Assembly (NCBI RefSeq): GCF_018141105.1
Contig: NZ_CP054839.1
Span: forward strand, 248,001-312,000
DNA: 64,000 bases
Source of the DNA: Saccharopolyspora erythraea
Lineage (GTDB): Bacteria > Actinomycetota > Actinomycetes > Mycobacteriales > Pseudonocardiaceae
Direction of reading: 5' to 3'
Part shown: piece after piece, positions 50,273 through 61,421 of the stretch
Position numbering within the stretch: position 1 is the first letter of the stretch
Layout of the letters: each line of letters starts with the position of its first letter
Program-made: the position numbers and the translations under genes
Notes under the pieces: model-generated
Database searches by the model: none
What the model saw: only the letters and a program-made list of their open reading frames with translations
What the model was told of the DNA's origin: nothing

Positions 50273-51811
50273 CTACGCGGTCGACGGGTCGGGCGGGTCC
50301 GATCCGGTGACCGACCGGCCGCGCGGCAGGGTGAGGGTGAAGACGGCGCCGCCGTCGTTGTGCACGGCTATCCGCCCACCGTGCACGAGGGCGTTCTGCT
50401 GGGCGATGGCCATGCCCAGGCCGCTGCCCTCGGTGGCGCTGCGCGCCCGGTCGCCCCGCACGAAGCGGTCGAACAGGATCCGCGTCAGCTCCTCCGGCAC
50501 GCCCGGACCCGAGTCGGCGACGCGCAGGACGACCTGCCCGGGATCGGTGCCGTCGATCGCCACCGCGATCGGCTCCGCACCGTGGTGCACGGCGTTGGCC
50601 AGCAGGTTGCAGACGATCGTGTGCAGCCTGCGCGGGTCACCGACGAGTGTGGCGTCCGCCGTGGCGTCCAGCCGCACGTCGGCGTCGCACGTGACCAGTT
50701 CGATCGCCTCGCGCGCCAGCTCCCGCAGGTCGACGGCCTCCGGGCGCAGCTCGGCGGCACCGGAGTCGAAGCGGGAGATCTCCAGCAGGTCGTCCACCAG
50801 CCGTGCCAGCCGGCGGGCCTGCGTGGTGACCAGCGCGACCGCCCGGGAACGGGACTCCGGGTCCGGGTGCTCCAGGCTGTCGGCCGCCGCGACCAGCGAG
50901 GCGGTCGGGGTGCGCAGGTCGTGGGCGACGTCGGCGACGAACCGCTGCTGCTGGCGATCCTTGACCCGCAGCTCCTCGATCGAGTCGCCGAGCCGCTGCG
51001 CCATCGTGTTGAACGAGCTGGTGAGCTCGGCGATCTCGTCCCTGCCCCGCACCGGGAGCCGGGTGTCGAAGGCGCCTTCGCCGATCCGGTGCGCGGCGGC
51101 GGCGACCTTGCGGACCGGCCGCTGCACGCTCGCCGCCGCCAGCAGCGCCAGCACCACGCCGAGCGCCGAAACCCCGAGCGCCACCACAGCGAGCGCGTTG
51201 CGCAGCTGCGACAGCTCGTTGTGCAGCGGCTGCATGTCGTAGAACTCCACGAGCACCAGATCGGGACCGACCCGCGAAGCGAAGGCGAGCAGCTGCCCAC
51301 CGCCCTCCACCGGCACCGTCTCGGTGGTCGTGCCCCCGGTGCGGGCGCGCGCCACCAGGCCGGCGGTGCGGTTCACCCACGACGTGGTGGTGGCGACGAA
51401 CGCCGGTTCGGGGAAACCCTCGAACCGCAACGACGAAGCGTGCATGTGCGCTGGCCTGAGCTGCGGACCGTAGTAGTAGTCGGGGCCTTCCAGCAGCCAC
51501 ACCGGTCCCGGCTCCGGCCCGTCGGCGGTGGGCATGAAGTCGACGACCGACCAGTGCAGGCCCTTGCGGCCGATCATGTAGTCGGCGACCGTCCCGATCC
51601 GGTCCTTCGGCTCGGCGGCCGTGCGGTACCTGGCCTGCGCCTGGCTGACGTCCGACAGGAACCCGGCGCTCGCGGCCGCGTTGAACCGGTCGGTCGTGCC
51701 CGTGGCCTGGAGCCGGTAGGCGGCGGACGCCATCGCGACCGTCGCCGTGGTGGTGACCACCATGACGGCGACGACGATCCGCATCCGCAGCCCGAGGCGC
51801 GGACGCCTCAC
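50273..51811 (-). CDS. Sensor histidine kinase
   Basis: A 512-residue kinase: a transmembrane helix (about 8-28), an extracytoplasmic sensor region (about 30-205), a second helix (about 207-230), HAMP (VRKVAAAAHRIGEGAFDTRL), HisKA with FVADVAHDLRTPTAS, and HATPase with NLLANAVHHG and DSGPGVP and SGLGMAI. GTG 51811 overlaps the stop of the response-regulator gene (GTGA) and has GGGAG upstream. The signal is unknown. Confidence 0.9.
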   Translation of the reverse strand: MRRPRLGLRMRIVVAVMVVTTTATVAMASAAYRLQATGTTDRFNAAASAGFLSDVSQAQARYRTAAEPKDRIGTVADYMIGRKGLHWSVVDFMPTADGPEPGPVWLLEGPDYYYGPQLRPAHMHASSLRFEGFPEPAFVATTTSWVNRTAGLVARARTGGTTTETVPVEGGGQLLAFASRVGPDLVLVEFYDMQPLHNELSQLRNALAVVALGVSALGVVLALLAAASVQRPVRKVAAAAHRIGEGAFDTRLPVRGRDEIAELTSSFNTMAQRLGDSIEELRVKDRQQQRFVADVAHDLRTPTASLVAAADSLEHPDPESRSRAVALVTTQARRLARLVDDLLEISRFDSGAAELRPEAVDLRELAREAIELVTCDADVRLDATADATLVGDPRRLHTIVCNLLANAVHHGAEPIAVAIDGTDPGQVVLRVADSGPGVPEELTRILFDRFVRGDRARSATEGSGLGMAIAQQNALVHGGRIAVHNDGGAVFTLTLPRGRSVTGSDPPDPSTA

Positions 51812-52494
51812 GGCCGCTCCCACCGGTAGCCGAGACCTCGCACGGTGCGCAGCAGGACAGGATGCGCGGGGTCTTCCTCGATCTTCGCGCGGAGCCTGGC
51901 CACCGCGGCGTCGACCATGCGGGAGTCACCGACGTAGCCGTAGTCCCACACCTGTTTGAGCAGCACCTGCCTGCTGAGCACCTGCCCGGGGTGGTCGGCG
52001 AACTCCAGCAGCAGGCGCAGCTCGGTGGCGGTGAGCTGGAGCTCGTCGCCGTTGCGGGTGACGGTCATCGCCAACGGGTCGATCTCCAGCGGGCCGAAGC
52101 GCATACCGGGCCTGGAACCTGCGGAGGAGGGCGCCGACCGCCGCAGCACGGCTTTCATCCTGGCGTCGAGGACGCGCGGCTCGGTGGGCTTGACCACGTA
52201 GTCGTCGGCACCGTGCTCCAGGCCGACGACCACGTCGACCGGGTCGCCGCGGGCGGTCAGCAGGATCAGCGGCACCGTGCTCGCCGCGCGGATGCGGCGG
52301 CAGACCTCGAAACCGTCGATCCCGGGCAGCATGACGTCGAGCAGGACGACGTCGGTCGCCGCGTCGTCGGACATCAGCCCCAGCGCCTGCTCGCCGGACG
52401 CCGCGACCCGCACGTCGTGGCCGAGGCCGCCCAGCGCCAGTGCCAGGGCCTCGGCCAGCGCGTTGTCGTCCTCCACCAGCAAAACCCTCGACAT
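51808..52494 (-). CDS. OmpR-family response regulator
   Basis: A 228-residue regulator: receiver domain with DD near 10, the phospho-acceptor in VVLLDVMLPG (about D55) and K in YVVKP, then a winged-helix domain (LTATELRLLLEFADHPGQVL then VDAAVARLRAKIE). ATG 52494 is chosen because the receiver begins MSRVLLVEDD. It is cotranslated with the kinase. Confidence 0.9.
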   Translation of the reverse strand: MSRVLLVEDDNALAEALALALGGLGHDVRVAASGEQALGLMSDDAATDVVLLDVMLPGIDGFEVCRRIRAASTVPLILLTARGDPVDVVVGLEHGADDYVVKPTEPRVLDARMKAVLRRSAPSSAGSRPGMRFGPLEIDPLAMTVTRNGDELQLTATELRLLLEFADHPGQVLSRQVLLKQVWDYGYVGDSRMVDAAVARLRAKIEEDPAHPVLLRTVRGLGYRWERP

Positions 52495-52578
52495 GGGGTC
52501 GGACGCTAGCCCAGCCGGGTGCGGCCCGGCGGCCCCGGTCCGCACCTGTCGGCAAATCGCGACCAAGCCGCGCTCGGG

Positions 52579-52773
52579 TCAGCGGTCGAAGCGCCCGGCT
52601 TTGACTCCGGTGATGAAGGCGGACCATTGCGGGGCGGTGGTGGTGAAGTACCCGGCGGCCCGGTCCTTGGTGTCACGGACCGCGGCGCCTTCGCCGATCC
52701 GGCCGACCTCGACGCACGCGGACTCCTGACCCGACCGGCTCGACTTCCGCCAACCTGCGGGGCGCATCGTCAT
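52579..52773 (-). CDS. DUF397 protein
   Basis: A 64-residue protein with the DUF397 hallmarks GWRKSSRSGQESACVEVG, VRDTKDRAAGYFT and WSAFITGVKAGRF. ATG 52773 overlaps the stop of the Scr1-type regulator upstream (ATGA). Such pairs behave like regulatory or toxin-antitoxin-like modules in actinobacteria; the exact role is unsettled. Confidence 0.9.
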   Translation of the reverse strand: MTMRPAGWRKSSRSGQESACVEVGRIGEGAAVRDTKDRAAGYFTTTAPQWSAFITGVKAGRFDR

Positions 52774-53621
52774 CCGACTCTCTCCATCTCGTCTGCACAT
52801 TCGGCCAGCAGCTCCATCGAATGGTCGGGGCTCAAGGCCACACGCCTGAGCGAGGCCACCGCGTCGACGTAGTCGGTCACGGCCGGCGCGTCGTAGAGGA
52901 ACGTGCTTGATCTGTAGTTTTCCAGGTGAACGATAGGTGCTGCTTTCGGGAAAGTGAACAGGATGCACGCACCTTCGAGCACCAGACTCCACTGTTCTGA
53001 TGCCGTGGGGATGACTCTGACGGTGACGTTCGGGAGTTCGGCGAACTTGGCCAGGTGGTGCAGTTGGTCAGCCATGACGTCCCGTCCTCCGATCGGTGAA
53101 CGGAGAACGTGCTCGGCGATGAGCGCCTCGAAGTCCACCGGGCGGCGACGAGTGAGGATGTCGCGGCGGCCCAATCGAACGGCTACCCGGGTTTCCCGTA
53201 CGGCTGCGGGAACACCGGCCATGATCGCTCGTGCGTAGTCCGCGCACTGGAGGAGTCCCGGCACGATCATCGGTGCCACTTCCACGATGTGCGTTGCGGT
53301 GCGCTCGAACTCCATGAGCGCGGTCACGACGTTCTGCGCGGTCGACGCCCCGGTGGACAGCCAGTTCGGCTGCGCGGCGTCGCGGGCCATCTCGATGAGC
53401 TTCTCCCGCAGTTCGCCGCCTTCTCCGAGCGCGGTGACGATGCTCGCTACGTCTTCCGGAGTAGGAATCCGGTCACCGGTTTCGTAGCGTGACATCGACG
53501 CATTGGAGATCGTTACCCGCCTGGCCAGTTCGCGTTGGCTGACTCCGTGCGACTGCCGGAGTTCGCGCAGTTCCGCGCCGAGAGCGCGAGCTTTTGGAGT
53601 TCTACCGGTGTTTCCACCCAT
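52770..53621 (-). CDS. Scr1-family XRE regulator (DUF5753)
   Basis: A 283-residue protein with an N-terminal XRE helix-turn-helix (ELRELRQSHGVSQRELARRV then TISNASMSRYETGDR) and a DUF5753 C-terminal domain (VPGLLQCADYARAIM, VRVIPT, VHLENYRSSTFLYD). TAGGAT ends six bases before ATG 53621, so its mRNA is probably leaderless. It forms an operon with DUF397. Confidence 0.9.
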   Translation of the reverse strand: MGGNTGRTPKARALGAELRELRQSHGVSQRELARRVTISNASMSRYETGDRIPTPEDVASIVTALGEGGELREKLIEMARDAAQPNWLSTGASTAQNVVTALMEFERTATHIVEVAPMIVPGLLQCADYARAIMAGVPAAVRETRVAVRLGRRDILTRRRPVDFEALIAEHVLRSPIGGRDVMADQLHHLAKFAELPNVTVRVIPTASEQWSLVLEGACILFTFPKAAPIVHLENYRSSTFLYDAPAVTDYVDAVASLRRVALSPDHSMELLAECADEMERVG

Positions 53622-53736
53622 GAAGCAATCCTAGCTGGGCATTCGTGTCCAGTGGATCACGCAGATGGGGAGTTTTGCGCTGTTACCGAAAGGTCGAAAA
53701 TTGTTGTAACACACGCAAATCGGCCTGGAGGTTCCC

Positions 53737-54033
53737 ATGTTCGCGGATGAAGGCAGCGCCCGGTGCGGCACGGTCCTCCCGACCGCCTACCGCTCCGACG
53801 TCGTGTTCTGGATCGTCCCCGTGGGCCAGGACGTCCGTCATGGCACGGCGACCCGGCCGGGCGCGCTGCCCGCCGGGTCCGATGTCCTCGTGCTGTGCGC
53901 TCGCCGGTTCAAGCTGCCGACGTCGACGCCGTGGCCGGACGTGCCCAGGACCAGCTCGATCACGCGGCAGTGCGAGGACTGCACCGCCGAGTACGAGCGG
54001 CTGGGCCGTCCCTCCACCGTCTGGGACTTCTGA
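53737..54033 (+). CDS. Conserved small protein (98 aa) divergent from Scr1
   Basis: A Cys-containing protein (ARCGTVLP, VLCARRF, CEDCTAEYERLGRPS). The CEDC pair could bind metal. GGAGG lies 6 bases before ATG 53737. No family is recognised. Confidence 0.6.
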   Translation: MFADEGSARCGTVLPTAYRSDVVFWIVPVGQDVRHGTATRPGALPAGSDVLVLCARRFKLPTSTPWPDVPRTSSITRQCEDCTAEYERLGRPSTVWDF

Positions 54034-54055
54034 TCCGGCGATCCGCAGGCCCGTG

Positions 54056-55126
54056 CTACATCTCGGCAAGCGTGGCCAGCAGGGCCAACGCCTTCTCGGT
54101 GTCGGCCTCGGAATGCCGCCCCAGGCCGCACGCGGTCGCCACCCCGTGCGCGGGTCGGCCGAGCCGAGACTCGATCAGTTCCAGCGCAAGGCGCGATGCC
54201 CGGGGGTCGTTCTCATCGGCGACTCCCGCGATCAGACGCCATGGGTGTCGCAGGTTCCCCAACGAGGCGTAGAAGTTGGCCGAGGTGGGCGGCGGGTTCG
54301 AGCCGAAGGCGAACGGTACGTGCACCGGGGGAAGGGGCAGCCCGAGACTTGTCAGCCTGTTGCCGAGGGCGTTGAGGAAGAGAACAGCCGGCTTGGTGTC
54401 GCGGGGCGCGACGAGTTCGGTGTCGGCCAGGTTGCCGTAGCAGAGGTGCAGGACCGCCGTTCCGGGCGGAATGTCCGCCAGCGCGGCTGCGACCTGCCGG
54501 GCGAGCACCCGGGCGACCGCCCTGCGCACCGGCCCGGGAACGAGGTTGAGCGCGTACAGCACGGCTGGGGTTTCGAGCTGCCAGACCACCGGCACCTCTG
54601 TGTCGGCGGATAGTTCGACCGCTTCCCGGATATCGCGCCTCGCGGCTTCGTGCAGTCGGGGGAGGACCCGCAGCGCATCCGCTGTGTCGCGCACCAGGCG
54701 CACCGGACGCCGGAAGTCCGGCTTGCCCACGAGAGTGAGCAGAGCCGTGTCGAGCGGATTGGGGCGGGAGAGTTGCGCGGCGGCGCCGTGGCCGTCCCAG
54801 TGCCGGTAGGCGTCGAGGATCACCCGCGCGTGCTCGCGTCTCGCGTCATCGCGCAGGTCCTCCGCGCTCGGCAGGGGTCCGACGGCCAGCCGGTAGTCGG
54901 GCATCGCGTCGTAGCTGGAGAAATCACCAGCGGAGACGACGCGCAGGGATCCGCGGTCGGCCAGGCTGCGCATGTAGCGCACCAACCAGTCGGGGTCCTT
55001 GTCGAGAGGCCAACCGGTGAGCTCGGCGTCGCCGAGCCGGCTTCTGACCCAGGACCACGCCTGCAGTGGCTCCCGCTCGCTGATCGTGGGAGGAAGGGTT
55101 CCTACGAGGTGGACTTTGCGCTTCAC
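54056..55126 (-). CDS. UROD/MetE-like superfamily protein
   Basis: A 356-residue TIM-barrel-type protein that resembles cobalamin-independent methionine synthase and uroporphyrinogen decarboxylase relatives in outline: HLVGTLPPTISEREPLQAWS at the start, HLCYGN near 230 and ACGLGRH near 333, which could supply zinc-binding Cys/His. It is far shorter than MetE. Function unknown; a methyltransferase is possible. Confidence 0.6.
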   Translation of the reverse strand: MKRKVHLVGTLPPTISEREPLQAWSWVRSRLGDAELTGWPLDKDPDWLVRYMRSLADRGSLRVVSAGDFSSYDAMPDYRLAVGPLPSAEDLRDDARREHARVILDAYRHWDGHGAAAQLSRPNPLDTALLTLVGKPDFRRPVRLVRDTADALRVLPRLHEAARRDIREAVELSADTEVPVVWQLETPAVLYALNLVPGPVRRAVARVLARQVAAALADIPPGTAVLHLCYGNLADTELVAPRDTKPAVLFLNALGNRLTSLGLPLPPVHVPFAFGSNPPPTSANFYASLGNLRHPWRLIAGVADENDPRASRLALELIESRLGRPAHGVATACGLGRHSEADTEKALALLATLAEM

Positions 55127-55487
55127 GTGACCTGCTGCCTTCCCGGGTGAGTCGAGACGAACCGGCAGCGGGGTGCCTCGCGGAAGCGATCAGCACGGCA
55201 TTCAAGGCGCCAAGGGTGAGCAGAGGTGGCGTCATGGCCTGGTGCGGTTGACGATGTGCGCCGCTTGCGCCGGGCGTACCACCGAGCAAGGCCAGGGGGT
55301 CGCCGAACTGCGGTGGCCCGCGAGGACGTCTCCGATTCGTGGCACGGCATTCTGATCACCGCACCCTGCCAGAGACCCGATGGACGCGGGTTCGTCGCGA
55401 GCTTGTTCACGCGATCGGCGCAGAAGCCGAACGCCCTGGCGTTCCTCCCCGCGCCTGCCGACAGCACTCGCCGCCAGGGCGGGGCCG
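55127..55487. other. Gene-free 361-bp stretch
   Basis: No frame is supported. GAACGCC-CT-GGCGTTC forms a palindrome near 55428. It contains the promoter of the MetE-fold gene and the 3' side of the glycosidase-like gene. Confidence 0.45.
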
Positions 55488-57128
55488 CTAGCGGGGTCCG
55501 TTGTCCCTGGCCCAGCGGCAGATCGCCGCGACCTCCTCGGCGTGGGTCGGCAGCGTGTCGTCGACGATGCCGAGGACCGGGATGTGACCTTCGCGCGAGG
55601 TGTCCGGAGGCCGGGGCACGAAGCCCTTCTCGTGCACGCCGGTGCTGCCCGGCCCCGGTGTGCCTTCCGCCAGGTGTCCCGTCGTGCGCGCGTAGCGGGT
55701 GAGCACGCGCGGTTTGCGGATGTCGCGGTCGGTGCCGAACCAGTGCTGGCCGAGCGGGAACAGCGCCGACAGCGCGTCCCACCAGCCCTCCACCGCGAGC
55801 AGCAGGTCGGGGTGGCGTTGGAGGAGTTCCGCCTTGAGCAGGCGGCAGCCCTCCATGACGTCGTAGCGGGGGTCGTTGAACCAGTAGCCGAGGGTGTCCA
55901 GGAACGCCGCGTCGACGCCGAACTCGCGCACCATCGCCGAAATCGACTCGACCAGGTGCGCGCGGAATCCCGGCTCGCCCGGGTTGAGGAAGACCTGGTC
56001 GCCCTCGCCGACGCGGTCGGTGTCCCAGTCCGGGCGGTTGAGCAGCTCGACGTAGCGGTTGGTGTCGTTGCGCAGCACCGCGTCTTCCCACTTCGGGTAC
56101 TGCTTCACGTTCGCGCCGTGCCCGCCGAACATCGGCATCAGCCGCACGCCGAGATCCCGCGCCGTGGCGGCCAGCGCCGCGAAGCCCTCGTCGCCGCCGA
56201 GGTCGGGGCCGGGCCGGTACTGCGGATACGCGTAGTAGTAGCGGCCTTCCCAGCCGGGCAGGTAGGCGAGCACCCGGTGCCCCTCGATGTGCTGGGTGAC
56301 GAACCGCAGCGCCTCTTCCATCTGCGGGAACGTGTTGAACACGTAGCCGGTCCAGTGCTGGCCGTGCAGGGTCACGACCAGCGCGGTGTGGCGCATCCAG
56401 TCCGGTACGTCGGGCCGGGTCTCCCACGGCCGCAGGTCGTGCGCCTTCTCCACGAACGCGAGGTGGTCGTCGAGGTCCTGGTCGGCGACGGCACTGCTGG
56501 CGCGGACGCGCAGCCGGACCGGCGGCACGCGGTAGGTCTGCGAGCGGGTGTTGGCCGAGGTCACGTGCACCACCTCGACGATGGGCACCGGCGAGTACCG
56601 CGGATGCCGCACGTGCACGATCTGCCGCCGGACCCGCGGATCGCGGATGCTCAGCGTCGAGCACTCGGCCTCGTCGCCCACCGCCAGCCACGCCGTCGCC
56701 ATGTCCGGGCCGGGGTACTCGAGCTGGATGCGGTGGCCGTTGACGCCGTGCGCCCAGCCGCGGCCGGTGTTCGGCGTCCACCACCCGGCGCGAAGCTGCT
56801 CCGGCGGCAGACCGCGCAGCATCAGCTTCACGGCCTTCACGGCCTCGGTGTGGCGGACCTTGATCGACCACTCCAGCACGCCATCGCGGTTGACGACCTC
56901 GGCGTCGAGGACGCCCGCGTCGACGGTGGTCTGCTGGCCGAACAGCGCGAAGCGGTCGCTGTGCACGCTGACGCGGTCGGTCTCGTGGACGTAGGCGCAG
57001 CCCGCGTGGATGGCGTAGCCGTTGTCCTCGGTGAACACCTGGACGCCCCACTCGACGCCGTAGGTGCCCGGGGCGGGGAAGTAGGGGTCCTTCGGGTCGA
57101 AGCTCAGATCGGTGTCGATGAGGCCCAC
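55488..57128 (-). CDS. TIM-barrel glycosidase-like protein (DUF6259-like)
   Basis: A 546-residue protein with a beta-rich N-terminal half (1-220) and a barrel-like second half (LVVTLHGQHWTGYVFNTFPQ, GVRLMPMFGGHG, VDAAFLDTLGYWFND, LLAVEGWWDA). The D in AAFLDTLGY and the E in AVEGWW are placed like glycoside hydrolase catalytic acids. There is no signal peptide. I relate it to DUF6259-type proteins; the substrate is unknown. Its start overlaps the small gene upstream. Confidence 0.6.
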   Translation of the reverse strand: MGLIDTDLSFDPKDPYFPAPGTYGVEWGVQVFTEDNGYAIHAGCAYVHETDRVSVHSDRFALFGQQTTVDAGVLDAEVVNRDGVLEWSIKVRHTEAVKAVKLMLRGLPPEQLRAGWWTPNTGRGWAHGVNGHRIQLEYPGPDMATAWLAVGDEAECSTLSIRDPRVRRQIVHVRHPRYSPVPIVEVVHVTSANTRSQTYRVPPVRLRVRASSAVADQDLDDHLAFVEKAHDLRPWETRPDVPDWMRHTALVVTLHGQHWTGYVFNTFPQMEEALRFVTQHIEGHRVLAYLPGWEGRYYYAYPQYRPGPDLGGDEGFAALAATARDLGVRLMPMFGGHGANVKQYPKWEDAVLRNDTNRYVELLNRPDWDTDRVGEGDQVFLNPGEPGFRAHLVESISAMVREFGVDAAFLDTLGYWFNDPRYDVMEGCRLLKAELLQRHPDLLLAVEGWWDALSALFPLGQHWFGTDRDIRKPRVLTRYARTTGHLAEGTPGPGSTGVHEKGFVPRPPDTSREGHIPVLGIVDDTLPTHAEEVAAICRWARDNGPR

Positions 57129-57343
57129 GCCGATTCCTCCCCCGCGAATTCAGCCGCGTTGTCCAGGAGTGCGGCGAGGTCGTCGGCCTCGTCCGGTTCG
57201 AAGACCAGGATCTGGGCCGGCGGCACCACCACGGCCACCCGGTCACCCATGACCAGGACGGTCACCCTGCGATTCTCGGCTGCGGGGTTGGTGCACGGTA
57301 TCCGCCATCGGAGCTGTTCCATCGGGTCCTCGGTGGGCCACAT
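57104..57343 (-). CDS. Small protein upstream of the glycosidase-like gene (79 aa)
   Basis: MWPTEDPMEQLRWRIPCTNP, then VVVPPAQILVFEPDEADDLA with an acidic helix at the end. Its last 25 bases overlap the glycosidase-like gene start, so they are coupled. ATG 57343 has GGAG five bases upstream; ATG 57322 is the alternative. Confidence 0.55.
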   Translation of the reverse strand: MWPTEDPMEQLRWRIPCTNPAAENRRVTVLVMGDRVAVVVPPAQILVFEPDEADDLAALLDNAAEFAGEESAWASSTPI

Positions 57344-58094
57344 CTCCACTCCAGCGGGTCGATCCGTGCAGCGTCTCGGGGATTGACTGAACCGTGCGGA
57401 CCGCACCGCGTTCAAGCTGACTACACCTAACGGGTGGAGTGGCGCTTCACAGCCCGGAGCGGTGGAAGCGTCGCGTAGCGCAGCTGAGACGCCGAAATCC
57501 GGCACGGTCGGTGCGCTGCGGCAATACCGGAACGGCTGACTTGACTCGCCGTGGATCGAGGGCTTCCCACCGGTCTCGTGGGGTCGCTCGCCGCGGATTC
57601 GGAGGGGCGGTGCGCGTCTCGAAGGCCGCTCGGCGCGGATCGAGGGTGGGAAAGCGACCGGACCCCGACGGTCCCCGAAACCTGCTCCGGCCGCTCCCCC
57701 GTTTCCCGTATCCCCAGGGGCGTCGCTGAATCTGCATGCCGCACATCGCGACGTGCTTGAGTGTGAAGGTGCCGGAGGAGTCGGCACTACCATCTTTGGT
57801 CGAGTGAATTCGTCGACTCGGACGCTTCAGTTCCGTAATTCGGGGGCTGGCGCGCGCGTTTTTCCGGTGGTGGCGCGGAAAAAACGGACGAACCGCGGGC
57901 CGGCGGTGGTTCGCGCGAGTCGGAGTGAGCAGTGTCACATTCGTGCGGGCGTGCGCACGAAATGGCCGATCGGCCGAGGCGGAGTGGTCGGACGCGCGGT
58001 GTCATCGGGGGCGGCATCCGTACCCTGGCGGCAGTCGCCGTCCGCCGACCGGGCGACGGCATTCGGAATCAAATGGGCGAAACGGGCAAAATGC
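57344..58094. other. Gene-free 750-bp stretch
   Basis: Open frames exist on both strands, but none has coherent codon bias or similarity. GGATCGAGGG occurs twice (near 57552 and 57637). It holds the divergent promoters of the DedA gene and the small 79-aa gene. Confidence 0.45.
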
Positions 58095-58778
58095 ATGATT
58101 GAGTGGCTGGAGTCGATCCCGCCCGTCGCGATCTACCTGGCGGTCGGGCTGATCATCGGGCTGGAGAGCGTGGGCATCCCGCTCCCCGGCGAGATCCTGC
58201 TCGTCTCCGCCAGTGTCGCCGCGTCGCAGGGAATGGTGAATCCGGTCCTGCTCGGCTGCATCGCCGCCACCGGGGCGATCATCGGCGACTCGGTCGGCTA
58301 CGCGGTCGGCAAGAAGTACGGGCGAGGACTGCTGACCCGCCTCGGCCGCCGCATGCCCAAGCACTTCGGCCCGAAGCGGATCGCCGCCGCCGAGCGCGCG
58401 TTCGACCGCTGGGGCGCGTGGGCCGTCTTCGGCGGCCGGTTCGTCGCGCTCCTGCGCATCCTCGCCGGACCGCTGGCGGGCATCCTCGGCATGCAGTACC
58501 GCAAGTTCCTGCTGGCCAACGCCACCGGCGGCATCGCGTGGGCGGGCACCGTCACCACCGTCGCGTACCTGTTCGGCGTGGTCGCCGAGCACTGGATCAA
58601 GCGGTTCTCGTGGGTCGCGCTGCTCATCACCGTCGTGATCGGCGTGGCGATCACGCTCTACGTCCGCCACCGCACCGAGCGCGCCGTCGAGGCCGAGGAG
58701 GCCGCCGAGGCCGACGGCAACGCGGACGCATCCCCGGAAGAGGCCGCGGAGGCTCTCAGCGGGACCGAGAAGGCCTAG
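58095..58778 (+). CDS. DedA-family membrane protein
   Basis: A 227-residue DedA protein, now known as likely undecaprenyl-phosphate/lipid flippases. Visible motifs are ESVGIPLPGEILLVSAS (about 24-40), GDSVGYAVGKKYGRGLL, FGGRFVALLRILAGPLAGIL and an acidic C-terminal tail. ATG 58095 begins the conserved part. The tail stops at TAG 58776-58778; an Ala/Pro/Lys-rich frame follows in another register. Confidence 0.9.
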   Translation: MIEWLESIPPVAIYLAVGLIIGLESVGIPLPGEILLVSASVAASQGMVNPVLLGCIAATGAIIGDSVGYAVGKKYGRGLLTRLGRRMPKHFGPKRIAAAERAFDRWGAWAVFGGRFVALLRILAGPLAGILGMQYRKFLLANATGGIAWAGTVTTVAYLFGVVAEHWIKRFSWVALLITVVIGVAITLYVRHRTERAVEAEEAAEADGNADASPEEAAEALSGTEKA

Positions 58779-58955
58779 CAAGAGAGGCCGTCCCTGGCCG
58801 CCCCCAAAGGCCATCGAGCCGCCCACGGCTCCGGCCTCGGACGCGAAGCCCACGGCTGAAACCCCGGCCGCGAAGCCGGCGGCTGCGTCCTCGACCACCA
58901 AGCGCTGCCTGCCCGGACGCCGATCGCTGCTTGCCGGGAACTGTCCGGACGCGAA
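58779..58955. other. Possible displaced tail of the DedA gene
   Basis: Plus-strand frame starting at 58783 reads KRGRPWPPPKAIEPPTAPAS then DAKPTAETPAAKPAAASSTT, a PAK-rich composition typical of DedA-type or envelope-protein tails. Losing one base near the TAG stop would join it to DedA. This is weak evidence. Confidence 0.25.
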
Positions 58956-58998
58956 AACGGCCGGTCGCCCGTCCGGGCTGGACGGGCGACCGGCCGTT
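58956..58998. terminator. 19-bp-stem bidirectional terminator
   Basis: AACGGCCGGTCGCCCGTCC (58956-58974) pairs with 58980-58998 around GGGCT, between the convergent DedA and leuA genes. Confidence 0.85.
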
Positions 58999-59020
58999 CG
59001 GTCTCGGAGTCCGGGTGCGG

Positions 59021-60919
<1,899 letters not shown>

Positions 60920-60926
<7 letters not shown>

Positions 60927-60961
60927 CCGTCGCGGCGGCGAAGCAGGAGAACGCGTGCCAC
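60920..60961 (-). CDS. leuL: leuA leader peptide
   Basis: A 13-residue frame, GTG-started, encodes MARVLLLRRRDGV. It has three consecutive leucine codons (CTC, CTG, CTT) and three arginines. TAGCCT ends six bases before the GTG, with TTGCAC as a -35 box 19 bases further upstream, so the RNA starts on the leader codon. Ribosome stalling at the leucines would sense leucyl-tRNA. Confidence 0.75.
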
Positions 60962-60967
60962 GGACCC

Positions 60968-60998
60968 AGGCTAACCGCAACCGTGGGCCGGTGTGCAA
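60968..60998 (-). promoter_or_regulatory. leuA promoter
   Basis: On the minus strand, TTGCAC (60993-60998), 19 bases, then TAGCCT (60968-60973), six bases before the leader GTG. Confidence 0.6.
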
Positions 60999-61079
60999 GC
61001 CGTCGTCCCAGATGGTGGGCACCGGACGGCCGCGAGCTGCGGTGTTCAGCACGCGGGTGTGACCGGGCAGACTGGGATC

Positions 61080-61361
61080 ATGGCTGCCAAGAGAGGTCGG
61101 TCCGGTGTCGCTTCGCTGATCAACGGCGCCGGTTTCGTGATCGCCGCGATGCTGGTGCTGCACATCGTCTTCGTCCTGACGGGGTTCCCCACCGAGAACG
61201 GGCTCGCCGGTTCGGTGCGGCAGGCGGCGGAGCCGCTCGCGCTGTTCTTCCCGGGCATGCTCGACGCGGGCAACCAGGTCCTGCAGGTGATGGCCGACTT
61301 CGGCCTCGCCGCGGTCTTCTGGGTGCTGGTCGCCGGTCTGCTGGCCCGCGTGTTCGGCTGA
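61080..61361 (+). CDS. Small membrane protein (93 aa), paralogue of the next gene
   Basis: Two predicted helices (about 15-35 and 68-91) flank LAGSVRQAAEPLALFFPGML. It resembles the protein encoded at 61422-61796 in helix order and in AEPLALFF/AQPLALGF and FGLAAVFWVLVA/YGIAALFWLVAT. Function unknown; YggT-like topology. Confidence 0.6.
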   Translation: MAAKRGRSGVASLINGAGFVIAAMLVLHIVFVLTGFPTENGLAGSVRQAAEPLALFFPGMLDAGNQVLQVMADFGLAAVFWVLVAGLLARVFG

Positions 61362-61421
61362 GGTGGCGCCGTCCGGGCGCGGGGCTACCGGCGGGTAGGT
61401 CCGGCGTGCAACACTCCGCAC

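Noticed and set aside
57753-58094. N-terminal extension of DedA by about 114 residues
   Set aside because: The extension is Arg/Ser-rich with atypical codons, while the DedA family begins near ATG 58095.
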